Origin: Datnioides undecimradiatus
Lineage: Eukaryota; Chordata; Actinopteri; Lobotiformes; Datnioididae
Assembly (NCBI GenBank): GCA_008933995.1
Contig: WARS01003734.1
Location: 298,099-362,098 of the forward strand
DNA length: 64,000 bases
Direction: 5' to 3'
The position numbers were made by a program, and so were the translations under genes. A model generated the notes under the pieces. That model was given only the letters and a program-made list of their open reading frames with translations, searched no databases and had not been told where the DNA came from. Of this stretch, positions 1 to 20,600 are shown in pieces. Numbering within the stretch: position 1 is the first letter of the stretch; every line of letters starts with the position of its first letter.

Positions 1-254
1 CAACCCCCCCGCCTGTCAGTCCAAACACTGGGTCCGACTTTCAGCCTGTTCCTGATTAAACACACTCAGAGGTGACGTCAGAACTGCGTATTCGTGTCTT
101 ATTGTCAGAGCAAATACAGAGAAACAAACAGAGCACAGGAGCAAAAATGTACTAAAGTAAAAGTACCTGAGAGTACTCCATTACAAGTGAGAGTACAGCA
201 TTTAAAATCTGACTAACAGAAGCAGCGTAACCAGTAAATGCAGTAACAGTACTT

Positions 255-335
255 TTATTATTATTATTTATTTTCATTGTACAGGGAACTGGTTTGTTTA
301 CTGTGCATATGACAATAAAGGTGTGAATTGAATTG
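255..335 (+). repeat. 3' tail of a non-LTR retroposon (LINE/SINE relic)
   Basis: The stretch runs from an AT-rich TTATT run through 'cattgtacagg' to 'gcatatgacaataaagg', then GAATTGAATTG. This is the typical 3' end of fish L2-like LINEs and their SINEs: a conserved tail followed by a short tandem terminal motif. The body of the element is not recognisable upstream. The family assignment is from memory. Confidence 0.5.
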
Positions 336-1844
336 TAACAGTACTGCAGTATACAGCAGGCAGCTGCACAGTGAAACCAGTAAATCCAGACAGCTTGAGG
401 GACCAGAACCTGGTCCTGGTCTTCACTCCTGACCTTGCAGCATCAGTGCTCCTCCTTAATATCACACAAACCCCACCACCAGCAGCAGAGGTCAGAGGTC
501 AGGATGGGAGCAGCCAAGCACAGCAGCCTCACAGAGGAGGATGGGGGGGGCCCTCTATTCTGGACTCAGAGACGTGACAGAGAAGAAGCCTGCAGGTGGA
601 CTTGACAGACAGACCCTGATCAATCAGACATGTGACTCTGTTAATATAAACACAAGATATCCTCCTGCAGGACGTTATCATCTCACTCTAACTGACTGTA
701 GCTGTGTCTCTGCTCTGCTTGGACAGTTGCTCCAACAGGTGCTCTCTCCACCATTTACCTGCAGGTAAATCAGAGTACTCTTCCTTTGACAACAGCGTCA
801 TGTGACCAATAAATCACCGTGGATACCGTAAAACGTTTAATATTCACTCACAGATCTGTCGCCATCTACGAAGTTTGGTATTAAAATCAACCATTAATGC
901 TAAAAATAAAGTGGAATATGAAATAAACTATTGTTCAGGTGAATTTTACTGAGAAACAGCGTGTTTAATTGAATCTCTTCCATCATAAAACATTGAACAG
1001 GGCAGAATCTCTTCCAGTTCGCTCGATGATTAGAAACCTGTCTGCCGCTGTTTGCCGTGCGGTCAGATGTTAAACTCTGTAGTTCTGCCTGATGGACAGA
1101 TGAGGGCGCCACCTGCTCTTTAATGACAGAAACAGCAACACAACAGCGCAGAGGTCCAGGTATTAACATGGTCACACAGTACCAGCAGACAAGGTACCCA
1201 GACAACTGTTGATTCTGTGGGATCATATTCATCCATGCATCCATGTTCATTGGTTTAATGCTGCAGCTGATAAACATGGAGCTCATTTTAATCTGTAGAC
1301 TATAACTGAATTAAAGGAATTATAATAAAACATTAGAAGAACAATGATAATAATAACTATGTTACTCTGAACACTTACAAACATTTTCACATATGTTTTT
1401 TGCATTTTGTTGTTTTTAACAGTTGTGTTCAGTTTGAGTTGATAACTGACACTGAAGCAGCCTCCACACTCTAACATATAATGTGGCTGGATGCAGGATC
1501 CACACTGCAGACGCCAACATGTGCTTCAGAAAACATACAGGAGTCAAAGTCCAACATGCAGTGATGGATTCATGTTAATCAATAACTGCAGAGATTTAAG
1601 TTTGACTGCATGTTCCTGTTTTGCTGGAGAAACGTCCATGAGGAGACGGTTTAGCCAATCAGAGAGCAGAACAGCAACTCCAGGAAATGGAAATGAACAT
1701 GATGCTTTCAGGTGACAGAGTGTGTGTGCTGTGGAATGAAATGAATTAACATTAAAGATGTGAAGGGTGATGTGAACTGTGAGTGAATATTCAGCCTGTG
1801 ATCGCTGAGCTCAGCTGTGAGCTTCCTGTTGTCCAGTAGCAGAC

Positions 1845-2080
1845 ACCTGTCAGGTGATAACACCCTCCAACAATACATAATGGATGAGCTTTCACCTACA
1901 GCACGGCTGAATTATTCAGGCCGGGCGCAGAGAGAGAGGCCGGACGGCCTGCAGGCCAACATGATAAGGAGATTAGTGTGGTTCTGTCAGGAGAACCGTT
2001 CTCCTCTGAGTCCCCAGGACATCAGGCTGCTCCATAGCTGTCACCTCAGGAGGCACCACAGCATGGCTCCAGATGAATAA
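1845..2080. other. Possible conserved non-coding element or orphan exon
   Basis: A compact block of balanced composition sits abruptly in AT-rich DNA. It contains 'caggtgataacaccctcc' (E-box plus GATA core) and 'ctgaattattcaggcc'. A frame is open from 1817 to 2080 (87 codons) but resembles no family I know and has no matching splice partners. A regulatory element is as likely as a coding exon. Confidence 0.25.
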
Positions 2081-2854
2081 TTCAAATTATCAAAATAAAT
2101 TGATTTATCAGTTTTTAGATCTTTGTCCTTCCATGATGCATAATGTCATTTTGTTTTATAATTTATAGTAAATTTCATATTTATTTATTTATTTTTGAAC
2201 TGCTGATATACGAGGGGTTAATTGTTCTTAATATTAAATAATTCATCCTGCTGGTGGATTCAAACTCAACAATGTGTGTCAATATTCAAAATATTTTCTT
2301 GTGAATGCATTTTTTTTTAATTCAATAAATGAATTATGTAATGCAGCACATCTGATCTTTTTTGCATGTTGACCTTTTAATGTTCACCCTGCAGCTTCTG
2401 TCTTTGATGCATGATAGAAAATGCATTTTTAATTTAAAAGACATTTTGAAAAACAAACTGAGAAATCCATGTGACACTTCATGTTACCTGTGGCCTTAAT
2501 AGTTATAAATCATATTGCACACTGCAACTGTATGTTCAATGATATAAAGCCATACTTTAATAACACTCTTAAGGTATTAAGATATTAAAATAACATCTAT
2601 CAAGACAACATATATTAACAATGCATGCATGCCTGTTTTATATGTATGAAACTGGTGTTTGTTGCATCATAGCACATGTTTTTTATGAAAATATGTGTTC
2701 ACAGGTGAAATGATTAATATGATTAATTATTTGTTAGTCTTAATACTTTAATTTAAAAATTTAAATATGATATAAATATATAATATATGAGTTAATATTA
2801 ATAGATTTCCTGTGTTTATATGTGTGTGCTTAGTTATTTACCTGCCAAACAAAG

Positions 2855-10425
<7,571 letters not shown>

Positions 10426-11079
10426 GACTGAGTGGCGGGCTGTTTGGGGGGTTTAAACGTAGCCAAATGAATCTGTTTTTGGAATGGGGGGTGGGGGGGG
10501 GTCATGTGTAGAAATGGAGAGGAAAGACAGTAAGACTGCTGTGTTTTCTCTCCTGAAGGCTGACTTGAGCCAATTTCCCGTCCGCCTTCATCACGTCACC
10601 AAGCCGAGGAAGAACCGGGGTTGACTTTCAGAGTCTGAAAAACACCTTTTGTCTTGTTTTGGGAGCGGGGAACGAGAAACTGCTTCTTCTTTTTTCATCA
10701 TCAATGCAAACAAACCCCGGAGCCGCGGAGTCATGTGACCTGACAGGAAGTCAGATGATAAACCAGCAGATAAACAGAGGAACACTGTGTTCGGGGGGGG
10801 GGGGCTGCAGCCATGGGGAGGAGGAGTCTCATTAACAGCCATACACACGTGACAATGACGCGGCCGGACTGCACACGTCATGTGACCTGAACGTCACTTC
10901 CTGCTGCTCTCAAGGTGACCTGCGACTAGAAATATGAGATTTTGCATTAAACCTTGTTATCAAAAAAACATCTGACTGGTGCTATTGATCCTGATCTCAG
11001 AGGTTAGAAGCTGATCAGCTGATCAATCAGTGAGTGTGTGAGTGAAACCGAGCTTCTCTCTGTGACTCTGCAAAGGTCA

Positions 11080-11545
11080 GAAGCTGCTTTCTGAAACACA
11101 TCACTGTATTAAAGCAGAGACTAGCTTCAATGTTCTGGGTAGAGACTCTGGAGTCACAGCAACACATCACTGTATTAAAGCAGAGACTCAGTCAGCCGTC
11201 GCAGAGACTCTGGAGCCAAGCAGCAACACATCACTGTATTAAAGCAGAGACTCTGGAGTCACAGCAACACATCACTGCATAAGCAGAGACTCTGGAGTCA
11301 CAGCAACACATCACTGTATTAAAGCAGAGACTCAGCTTCAATGCTCTGCAGAGACTCTGGAGTCACAGCAACACATCACTGTATTAAAGCAGAGACCAGC
11401 TTCACTGCTCCAGAGACTCTGGAGTCACAGCAACACATCACTGTATTAAAAGCAAAGACTCTGGAGTCACAGCAACACATCACTGTATTAAAGCAGAGAC
11501 TCTGGAGTCACAGCAACACATCACTGTATTAAAGCAGAGAAGCTT
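11080..11545. repeat. Tandem array of about 41- to 64-bp units
   Basis: Nine occurrences of ACACATCACT are spaced 40-65 bp apart. Most are followed by GTATTAAAGCAGAGAC and then TCTGGAGTCACAGCA. Short units are about 41 bp; longer ones carry an extra AGCTTCAATGCTCTG-type insert. The left edge continues into single-copy sequence (11041-11095) that matches a dispersed element at 59035-59125 in the opposite orientation. The array therefore looks like tandem growth from one end of that element. Confidence 0.9.
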
Positions 11546-11896
11546 TTTCCTCTGCAGGTGAGTCTGACGCTGAGATCCTGATTTTATTCGACATATAAAA
11601 CTCGTGTTTCTCGCGTTTGTGCCTGGAGAGCGAACAAAGACGTCACTCAGGAAACAGGTTGAATCAACTTTGTTTTGTTGCAGCACGAAGACGTTTTCTT
11701 GGAGGATTCTGGGGAAAAAACAAACTTGAGAGCAGCAGGAAGTGTCGCTGAGCAGACTGGAGGCACAGACGCCGGCGGTCCAGTGTGATGAACTGACGAT
11801 GTGACGGCGAAGTTTGCAATAATCGGGTGATTTGACGGCAAAGAGACGTCTTTGCTTTTGTTATGAATCATTTCACCCGGACCCGCTCGTGACGTG

Positions 11897-11952
11897 CCCG
11901 TCTGTCTGTCTCTCTGCCTGCCTGTCTCTCTGCCTGCCTGTCTCTCTGCCTG
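11897..11952. repeat. 20-bp CTGCCTGTCTCT short tandem repeat
   Basis: About two and a half copies of a CTGCCTGCCTGTCTCT-type unit. It is a simple minisatellite. Confidence 0.7.
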
Positions 11953-12392
11953 TGGGGGGTTTGAGGCCAGCTCAGTGATGATTATTGTTTCCACACAGCC
12001 CTCAGACGCTCAGCGCTCCTACCTCTGTGTGAATGTGCTGAGTGTGTTTCTGTGCCGCAGACACAGATGGGAGAGTCACAGCAGAGCGAGACGGGCCGCG
12101 TCTGCTCGCCGCCACCGCCGACGCGTCCCCTCAGTCTTAAGCGATCATCCACATCCAAAACCTCCATGAGACTCCTCTCCTTCTTCTTTTTGTTGTTTGT
12201 TTCCTCCACCACAACACAAAAACAAACAAAACTCACCAGTAGAGAAACACTGTCACTGTCACGTCACGAGAAAGGAAGTTGTCGACGTAAGGGAGCGACG
12301 CATCAGGACGCATGTCGTGTTGTTCAGACAATTGTCTGTTTCCGTCTGTGTGATCAGCAGCTTCACGCAGAAACGCATCAAATTCATCTGAG

Positions 12393-12765
12393 TTAAAGGA
12401 AAAATCCACCGTGCAACTCACAGCACCGCTGCGTTCTGCTGATTTTCATTATTTTGATTTTAAGCTATTTTTCATTTTGTCTGCACTACATTTAGGCAGG
12501 AATATTAAAATAATTTGCATTAAATTTACTTTAAATTAAAAAAAACCCAATTCAAACCATTTTTAAGGCGTTTTCTTCAGCAGCCAATGAGAGCGCATCC
12601 TGTGAAGGGTGGGCGGAGCAACAGCATTAATGCATCAATAACAAAAAGCAATCATAAGATGTGTATGTTCTATGACTTCAGGGACATTTAGTTTGTGTTT
12701 GTTCTCTGTAGTGTTCGCTGCGGTGCCTTAGCAGTCTTTTTAAAAACGGTGGATTGCTCCTTTAA
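12393..12765. mobile_element. MITE-like element with 20-bp terminal inverted repeats
   Basis: The left end reads TTAAAGGAAAAATCCACCGT. The right end, reverse-complemented, reads TTAAAGGAGCAATCCACCGT, an 18/20 match. The element is 373 bp and non-coding. Both ends begin with TTAA, which would fit a piggyBac-type TTAA target duplication, though TTAA could also belong to the inverted repeat. No transposase is present, so it would be non-autonomous. Confidence 0.7.
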
Positions 12766-13060
12766 ATCAAACATGGCGGCGGTTTGATGACGAGCTGAAC
12801 GCGTTGAACTGATCACTTCGTGTCGACGGCCGACGGACGGTGGAGTAACAGACAGCTGGTGTGTCCAAGCTGCCCTGAACGTTTCACAAACCGGGCTTTG
12901 TTTTGTGTAAGACACTTTAAAAACACGTTGAACCCTCGTGTTTGTCTCAGACACTCGCTCTGTTCTAAAGGCTCTTTTCTAGAGATTTCTCTCAAAGTAC
13001 TTTGTTCATTTTCCTCTGTTGAAATTTGTATTTATATGTTTAATAAAACAAGGTCTGATC

Positions 13061-14030
13061 TGCTACTTCCGGTCTCCTCCTTCTCGTTGTTTTGGTTTTT
13101 ACTGGAAGGGCTGAGGATGTGAGGAAGGATGTGAGGAAGGATGTGGTCACAGAGCTGCAGGTTCCCAGCAGCAGACGTGCTGACGTCACGCAACGGCTAA
13201 GAGCGAAAGTGTGGAGATGCGTTCAAGGACTGAAAAGTGGATTAATGCGCCCGAGTCACTGAGGTTTAAAGACACAACTGAAACACTGCGGTAGAAGTAA
13301 TCGGATACTCAAATTAGTCAAAGAGGGATCACTCTGATTGGCTGGGCAGCTCAGCGATTCAGGAGTTAGAACACCTCCGCCATTTACAACCACTCATCAG
13401 ACATACCGTTGATCTTAAACTGGAGTGAAAAAGGTCCGTGAACGCATCTTTGTTTACAGTTTGTCTGCAGGTGTGATACAGATGACGCCTCCTGCTGGCA
13501 GACTTATCGCCTCTCATGCATGCGTTGAACATGGTGGTGGTGAGTTCAGGTGCAACTTTTTGGCCCAGTCAATTGGACTCTGCTGCCACCAGTTCTTTAA
13601 GTGAAAGAACCAGTTGTGGATTCAACTTTCACTAAAGCTCAGACCTCAGAGTTTTAAGGAAGTGACCTGGCGTTGGTTCATAGCGAGGTCACCGTGTCCT
13701 TCCTGCTCTCGGTCTGACGTTTCTCTGAACAGGAAGTTCACTCATGCTGTGTTTCCTGTCGTGATGCAACAGCCACATTCAAGGCCTCCTGCTACACAAT
13801 GCTGAGAGCTGAGGGGAACACACACACACAGCTCTGGCGCTTTGTTGTCTCAACTGTTTGTGAGTGTTAAAATCCTCTGGAGCAGCACAAAGTCATGAAA
13901 CTCACACAAACGTTTATTGTTTATTGTTGACATAAATAATAATGATATTTAAAGTGGCCGATCACAGGAAGTAAAAAAACATGTGCAACAGATTAAAACC
14001 AGAAATCACAATCAGCTTCTCGTCTCTGCA
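13061..14030. other. Intergenic between convergent ubald2 and qrich2
   Basis: No gene is seen. Short frames (for example 13614-13805) have no recognisable content. It separates the plus-strand ubald2 3' end from the minus-strand qrich2 3' end. Confidence 0.5.
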
Positions 14031-14034
14031 GAAG

Positions 14035-14040
14035 TTTATT
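14035..14040 (-). terminator. qrich2 polyadenylation signal AATAAA
   Basis: The plus strand reads TTTATT, that is AATAAA on the minus strand, 38 bp past the qrich2 stop codon (14078-14080). If it is used, the 3' UTR is very short. Further TTTATT copies near 13913-13924 could act as alternatives. Confidence 0.55.
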
Positions 14041-14077
14041 AAATCTAAAAAAGCAGCACGGGGCTCTCCGCCGCCCC

Positions 14078-14452
14078 CTACAGGTCGACCGGCTCGTTGA
14101 CATGACGCTCGGTGGCGCTCTCCGCTGCAGCCGCAGTCACGGAGCTCTGAGACGTGCAGCCCAGCGCCGACACGGGCCAATCCCGGGCCGAGCTGCTGGA
14201 GGCTGCGCACACAGGAGACGACGGGACAGTCACTGACGATGATGATGACGAGGGCTGTTTTATTTACATTCTTAGTATTTGTTTGTTTCGCTGTGACATC
14301 GCAATCGCCCTTCACACCCCACACCCACACTCACACACACGCCTGTGTGATTCGCCCTCAATCGCTCCACCTGTTCCTTGTTAGACTCAGGTGAAGAACA
14401 GCTTTAATAAACCGGAGCTGACTGAGAGAAGAGACTCAGTGAGGGTGAAGTG

Positions 14453-14491
<39 letters not shown>

Positions 14492-17400
14492 TGTGAGAGA
14501 CCCACCTGAGCGGCTGCTCTGGGCGCTCTTGGCACTGTGGGGCTGATGGGGCGGAGCTCCGTGTCCGAGGTCCGGAGACGCAGCAGGTTTGTGGGTCAGG
14601 CAGGACTTGGCCTTGTCTTTAGTTTTGACGCCTGCAGGCGACAGTTGACGGTTAACGAGCAGGAAACCGTTAACGGGACGTTCTCAGATGAAACACACTC
14701 GCCGGCCCATGAATCAGGAGCAGAGAGCAGGCGACGATCACTTAACAATAACAATAACAATAACAATAACAATAACCAAACACTGCTTCCTGCACAGGTG
14801 GGGTGAAATAAAGCTGCTGTGATGTGAAACATTATCATAAAACTGTAAATATTTAGAATTTAATGACTTGAAACAGTTTAAGCGTGTTGCGTTCACTTAC
14901 CATCTTTGGTCGAGATTGTTGGTAGTTTGGTTTCCACGTTCTTGATGGACGGTGCGTTCAGGCGACCTCTGTAAATGTGGCCGTCCAGTCCGATGATGTC
15001 GACCTCCTCTGACTAACCAGTCAGCACACGCATGCACGCGCACACACACACACACACGCGCGCACACACACAGTCTTTTGTTTTTGTTGCCCTGCTGTTG
15101 AATCAGGTTGATGGTCTCCAGTTGCAGAGTGAAACTGTTTACAGTTTGTTTATTGTTTGTTTTCAGTTTGTTTATTGTTTGTTTACAGTTTGTTTATTGT
15201 GTTGAAACTCACCTGAATCGTCCCATCCACCTCGGGCTGGGCGTGGTGCTTCATGGCCTGCAGGCGCCGCTGGCCGGCCGAGGTGGCCGTGTGACTCCCG
15301 CCGCAGCTGCGCGACACCGACAGGTGAGTGTAGTCGCTGAGCTCAGAGATCCGCTCGCTGCTCGCAGAGAAACAACGAGACGTGAGAACCGGCGGCGTCT
15401 CGCGGGGCCAAGACGTTTATCTGCTTAATTGAACTCTTTGGTTGCGTTCAGGCGGGAATAACATCACGGGCAAACTGACGGACACCTGCAGCTTCATCGC
15501 TGACCTGTGTTTGAGCTCCCGCTGAGATTTAAACCCCTGATCATGTGACTGAAGCGTCCCGCCTCCCCTGCAGACGAGCTTCCTGTCCAGACCTGACAGA
15601 CCTGCCCTGCGCTCACCCTGACTCACTGTATGCACGTAAGCCTGGCCGGCTGGTTTCGGATCAGCTCTGCGCTGCAGCTGCTCGCCGCGGCGTGGTTCCT
15701 CTGAGGCAGCCGTCGCCTCCACATCCTGGACCCTGGTATCCTGGACGTGACACCGACAATGAGCTGAGTCTCTAACTGACACCTGCACTGGACCGAAGCT
15801 CACGGCTCCGACTGCCTGGACCGAGCCCTGAGCGGCTGATTTGGGGGGGGGGTGTCTCACCTCCTGTAGTGCTGCCGAAGTCTGAGGGATTTGTGGGCGG
15901 GGAAGCCGGGGGAGGACGCCCGCTTCACGGCGTGCCTTCATCGGGGACAGAGAGCAGAGGAGTGAGAGAGCGTCAACAGGGACGACGTGTTAGATCAACA
16001 GCCGGCGTCTGGACTCACGGGTCGGGCGTGTACTTGACCACGGGTCGGTCACATGACAGGCAGTGAAATCTGTCCACCAGTTGTCTGCAAACAAACACAA
16101 ACAAACGTCACTTCTCACACACACACACACACTCTGGCGGCTTTGTGAGTGCGTACTTCCGTAACCCAGCGGCGTCCTCGTGCTCCGGCGCTCCCTGCGC
16201 CTGCAGCTTCTCGTGGATGTTCCTCCAGCGATCCTCCAGCTGCTTCTTCACCGAGTCCAGCTCGATCCTGTTCAACTAGATCACACGAGGAGTCAGAGGC
16301 TGTGGGCGCGCACGGGTCAGAGCGCCGCCTCTGCTGCGGCGTCCGGTCTGAGCAGGATTTACCTTACACTCCATCTCGGTGGAGAGTCTGCTGATGACCT
16401 GGTGCCAGTCCTGCTCGTGGCCCGTCACCTTGTTGAGCAGCTCGTGGAACATGGCGGTCAGCTGCTCCGTCGCCAAGTCGAACTGCAGGCGGCTCACTTT
16501 GCTCTCCAGCGCCGACTTCTCAGCTTTCTACAGACGCGGAGAGACGACGGCGAGGAGACAGTCAGCTCACGGCTGCTTCTGACTCAGCTCCACTCATCAT
16601 CACACTCATCAGTAAACTAGGGAATGATGGCAGCGTTGGTGGGAAACAGGTGGCTCCTGGGTCAAATTTGGGCCCTTCAGTGCAGATGTTTGGCCTCTTT
16701 TGTTGTTGATGTTTGGTCATTTTCACAGTTTGAATCAAACCGTTTGTTTCATTTTTTACATTTTTTGTAGAAACAGTAAATTCATCCTTCAGAGTTTGTG
16801 AACATGTAAATAAACATGTCGGCTTGTTGACACGATGAGACGTGTGTTTTGCACAGCTCAGCACAGACGTGACTGACTCTGTTCATTCAGCCTTCGCTAA
16901 GTTTTAAATGAACCCACTCACGATTTCACTCTCAACCATCTGCTTGTCGGCCTTCTTCTCCTCCAGCTCCTCCGTCATCTTGTACAGTTCCTGTGGAAAC
17001 AAACACTCGACTGTGACGTTCAGAGAAAATCAACAGGAGAGTTAAAACTGGAAAACTGTGAATCCAGATCAGGCTCTGTCACCGCCTCCTCTGTGCATAT
17101 GTCAGTGTTGTGTCTGTGTCAGCAGCTTCATAAACTGACTCTGGATCAGCTGTAAGACACATTTCTGTGTGTCAGCAGCTTGATAAACTGACTCTGGATC
17201 AGCTGTAAGACACATTTCTGTGCTCCTCTTTTCAGCCGCTGCTTGTTTTTAACTCTGTATCTGAAGCAGATGAAGGATTTCAGTCGTCGGACGTCTGGAT
17301 CTGAAGTTATCAGAGAAACAAGCTGAGCAAACGTTAGCAGCAGCTCGGCTCGCCGCCCCCCCAGGACGTCCCGTGTGCGGCCGACAGCGTGGGAGAAACA

Positions 17401-17610
17401 GTGGTTTTTAAGGTGGAACTGCTTTATTCAGTGTTTCTCTGGGTTTGAATCAGCGGCTCTGTTTGTTTTGGAGAGGAGGAGACCTCTGTGGAGAATTCAG
17501 CTCCCAGTAAAAACCTCCTGAACCATCAACACTGAAGGAATCCCAGCTGACAGGAAGACAACAACTCCCAGCATCCCACGCTGCTGCAGGAGGTCACATG
17601 ACCACAGCTG

Positions 17611-17645
<35 letters not shown>

Positions 17646-20600
17646 CACCTCGATGTGGCTCTGTTTCTGTCTGCTGTCCTCATGCAGCTTCTCGCACTCG
17701 GCCTCAACCGCTTGAAGCTGCAGGATCACGCTCTGCACGTCGTGCACCAGCTCCGTGTTCTGAGGCCCACACACACACAGACAAACATCTTTCACAAACA
17801 GAAGACGTCCCACATGATTGACCCTTCAGAACACCTGTGTCCTCAGCCCCCCGTCACGTTTACAGCGTTTGTTAAACCTGCATCTGAAACATGGAACCAC
17901 CTTCAGTGGCTCGTTTCTCTGCCTCATCTTGCCTCAGCGTCCTTCGGCGCCTCTGCTCTGCCCGCCGCCTGCAGCCGATGAAGCCTGTTCACTTTGTCCT
18001 GCAGCTGCTCGAAGCGCTGGGACAGACAGCTCAGCTTCCTGCTGATGTTGACTGAGCCCGCGGCGACGGCGGATCTCTCTGCTCGCTGACCGAGGCCCTG
18101 GCTATCGCGCTCGTCCTCGAGGCCGCCGGGCAGCTGAGGGGTCAGGGACCGCACCACGTCCTGCACCGTGCCGCGCAGCTCGTCCAGCTGAGGTCAAAGG
18201 ACTGAGGTCAGGCTGAGAACTGAGGCTGGGAATCTAACACACACTGACATGAAGGGGATCAGAGCTCATTAAGGCGGAGGCCGGTTCAAAGCAGCAGGTG
18301 GAGCTGCAGAAGACCAACAGATGCTGTCTCTCTGCTGCAGTGTGAGGTTTTACATTCGCACTTTTCCAACTTTGGAACTGAAGCAGATCATCTCAGGACG
18401 ATGAGGAAGGAAACGAACTGCGGCTCTGAAACATCCTGCTCGTGTTGTTTTGGTTTCTACCCACTCGAGGAAAATCTGAGTCTAAAAGCTCCACATGCTG
18501 CTGAACAAACTGTTTCACCACTAAACACCAGATGTTGAACTGCTGGGTCTGCAGCAACCAGCCGGACAGCAACAGGAAACAGTTTGAGCTGCTCCCGGTG
18601 CGATTACAGTCTCAGTAGCATGGTTCTATGCAGATATCAGCATCTTTATGATCAGTTACAGCGACTGAAGATGTTTTTCGACAGACTGAACAAATTTTAT
18701 GTCCTGACGGACAAAACTCTCTCTAAACGCTGTGAAACTGGCAAATCTCTGCAACGTCTTGTAAGAAAAGTTTTAAAAAGTGCAAATTCTAAAATCCCCG
18801 ACGTGAGCGGCGGCGATGGAACACACTGCAGCTCCACACTGCTGCTGCTGAACTCTGCCTGAGTGCCTCCAACTGTACCGTCCGCCTGTCTGACCTGATC
18901 CTGCAGGGGTCCCTCTGCAGCCCTCTCCTCACTTAAAGCCTGTTTGGCCTTGAGCTGCTTCACGTCCTCCTGCAGCTTCTGCACACACTTCCTGGACACG
19001 ATGCACACGAGAGCAAAACCCTGAATCTCAGCGTTTGTTTCCACAGACCAAGAAGGATTTGAGTAAATTTTAAAATAGTTAATAAACGGATCTGTTTCCT
19101 GCAGCTGTGACCATCGTCTGTGTGTTAAGTGTGATGAGCTACTGTAAAAGCTGTTGCTATGGAGACGGATGCCCCTCCCTGCGTCCACCTGTCTTTACCT
19201 GAGGTAGGTAATCTGCTGTCTGAGCTCATGAGAGGCTGAATCTGAGCTGCCTGAAGCGTCCGCGGCCGTTTCACCGTCTTGGTTCGTTCGGCTCGTGAAC
19301 TCTTCCTCCAGGCTGTCGAGCTTCGCACAGAACAGACAGCGAGTGACTCCGACGACGAGCAGTTCGTTTGTGTTTTTGCTGCGTTTTAATAAAAAAAACA
19401 TAAAGTGAGCGTTTTCCTCACCTTCTCGCGGTCGCTCATCAGGCTGTCGATCAGCGCTCTCTGCTGCGTCAGCTGATCCGTCAGGCTCTTCAACGCATCC
19501 TGTGAAGCTAAACGAACGGCATCAGAGACGAATCAGAGCAGTGACGTCAAGATTCAGTCAGCTCAATGTTAATCTGCTAAAACCTCCGGAACATGTTGCA
19601 GTTAGAGGAAGAAGCAAAGTATTTACCTTATGTTTGGTTAACATGAAGACACTGTTAGCTTAGCTTAGCACAAAGACTGGAAACAGGTGGGAACAGCTAG
19701 CCTTAAGATCGCAGATTAACACTTTGTTCTGCACAGGAGCAGATTATGATCTGGTCTCAGTGACGCAGCAGCAGAAACTGCTGTTCTGACGGAGCTTTCA
19801 TGGAACTTGAGTGAGTCGAAGGTCAAAAGGTGCTGATCAGCTGATTTGACCTTACCCTTGTTGTTGACGAGCTCCCTGAGGTGTGTCAGCTCTGACCGGT
19901 CCACCTTTCCTTCCTCCAGCGCCGCCACACGAGCCTCCAGCTCGCTGAACGTCTCCTGCTGTTTGCTGATGTTCCTCAGTGCCTCCACCGTCTCCAGGTA
20001 GCGCTCGGAGCAACTGGATGCCTGAAACGGGGGCGGGGCATCTTCAGCCTGCTGCGGCGGGCCTGACAGGTCCAGAGTGGAGATCTGACCGGGAAGCGAC
20101 GGCGAGGTGCTGGTGCGAGATGGCGCGGTGTTCACAGCAGTGAAGCTGCCGCCTGAATTTACAAGCTCCTGTGAAAAAGCAGAGACTCGCTGAAGGAGAG
20201 GGCGTGTGTCTCTGTGTGTGTGTGTGTCTCTGTGTGTGTGTGTCTGTCTCTCTCTGTGTGTGTCTCTGTGTGTGTCTCTGTGTGTCTGTCTCTCTCTGTG
20301 TGTGTCTCTGTGTGTGTCTGTGTCTCTGTGTGTGTGTGTCTGTCTCTCTCTGTGTGTGTCTCTGTGTGTGTCTGTGTGTGTGTGTCTCTGTGTGTGTCTG
20401 TGTCTCTCTGTGTGTGTCTCTGTGTGTGTCTCTGTGTGTGTCTGTGTCTCTGTGTGTGTCTCTGTGTGTGTCTGTGTGTCTGTCTCTCTCTGTGTGTCTC
20501 TGTGTGTGTCTCTGTGTGTGTCTGTGTGTGTCTCTGTGTGTGTCTGTCTCTCTCTGTGTGTGTCTGTCTCTCTCTGTGTGTGTCTCTGTGTGTGTCTGTG

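Larger units (their letters stand above)
1..2820. other. Upstream intergenic region, no gene recognised
   Basis: I see no convincing spliced gene here. The sequence is AT-rich, especially 2090-2820, with scattered short frames that carry no recognisable domain. It holds a retroposon tail near 255-335 and a GC-balanced block at about 1845-2080, both listed separately. In mammals FOXJ1 lies near UBALD2, so regulatory DNA could be expected, but nothing in the sequence proves it. Confidence 0.5.
10426..13060 (+). other. Probable ubald2 3' UTR / downstream region
   Basis: No further coding exon is evident. The first plus-strand AATAAA after the stop lies at 13042-13047, so a long 3' UTR is possible. 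The region also holds a tandem array (11080-11540), a short CTGCCTGTCT repeat (about 11897-11952) and a MITE (12393-12765). With these repeats inside it, an earlier non-canonical polyadenylation site is also possible. Confidence 0.35.

Noticed and set aside
12052-12396. 114-codon plus-strand frame after ubald2 as an extra exon
   Set aside because: Low-complexity, no family similarity, and the ubald2 stop already matches the family C-terminus.
15417-15941. 174-codon minus-strand frame
   Set aside because: Only its 5' part (15861-15935) is a qrich2 exon; the rest runs into an intron past a good GTGAGA donor.
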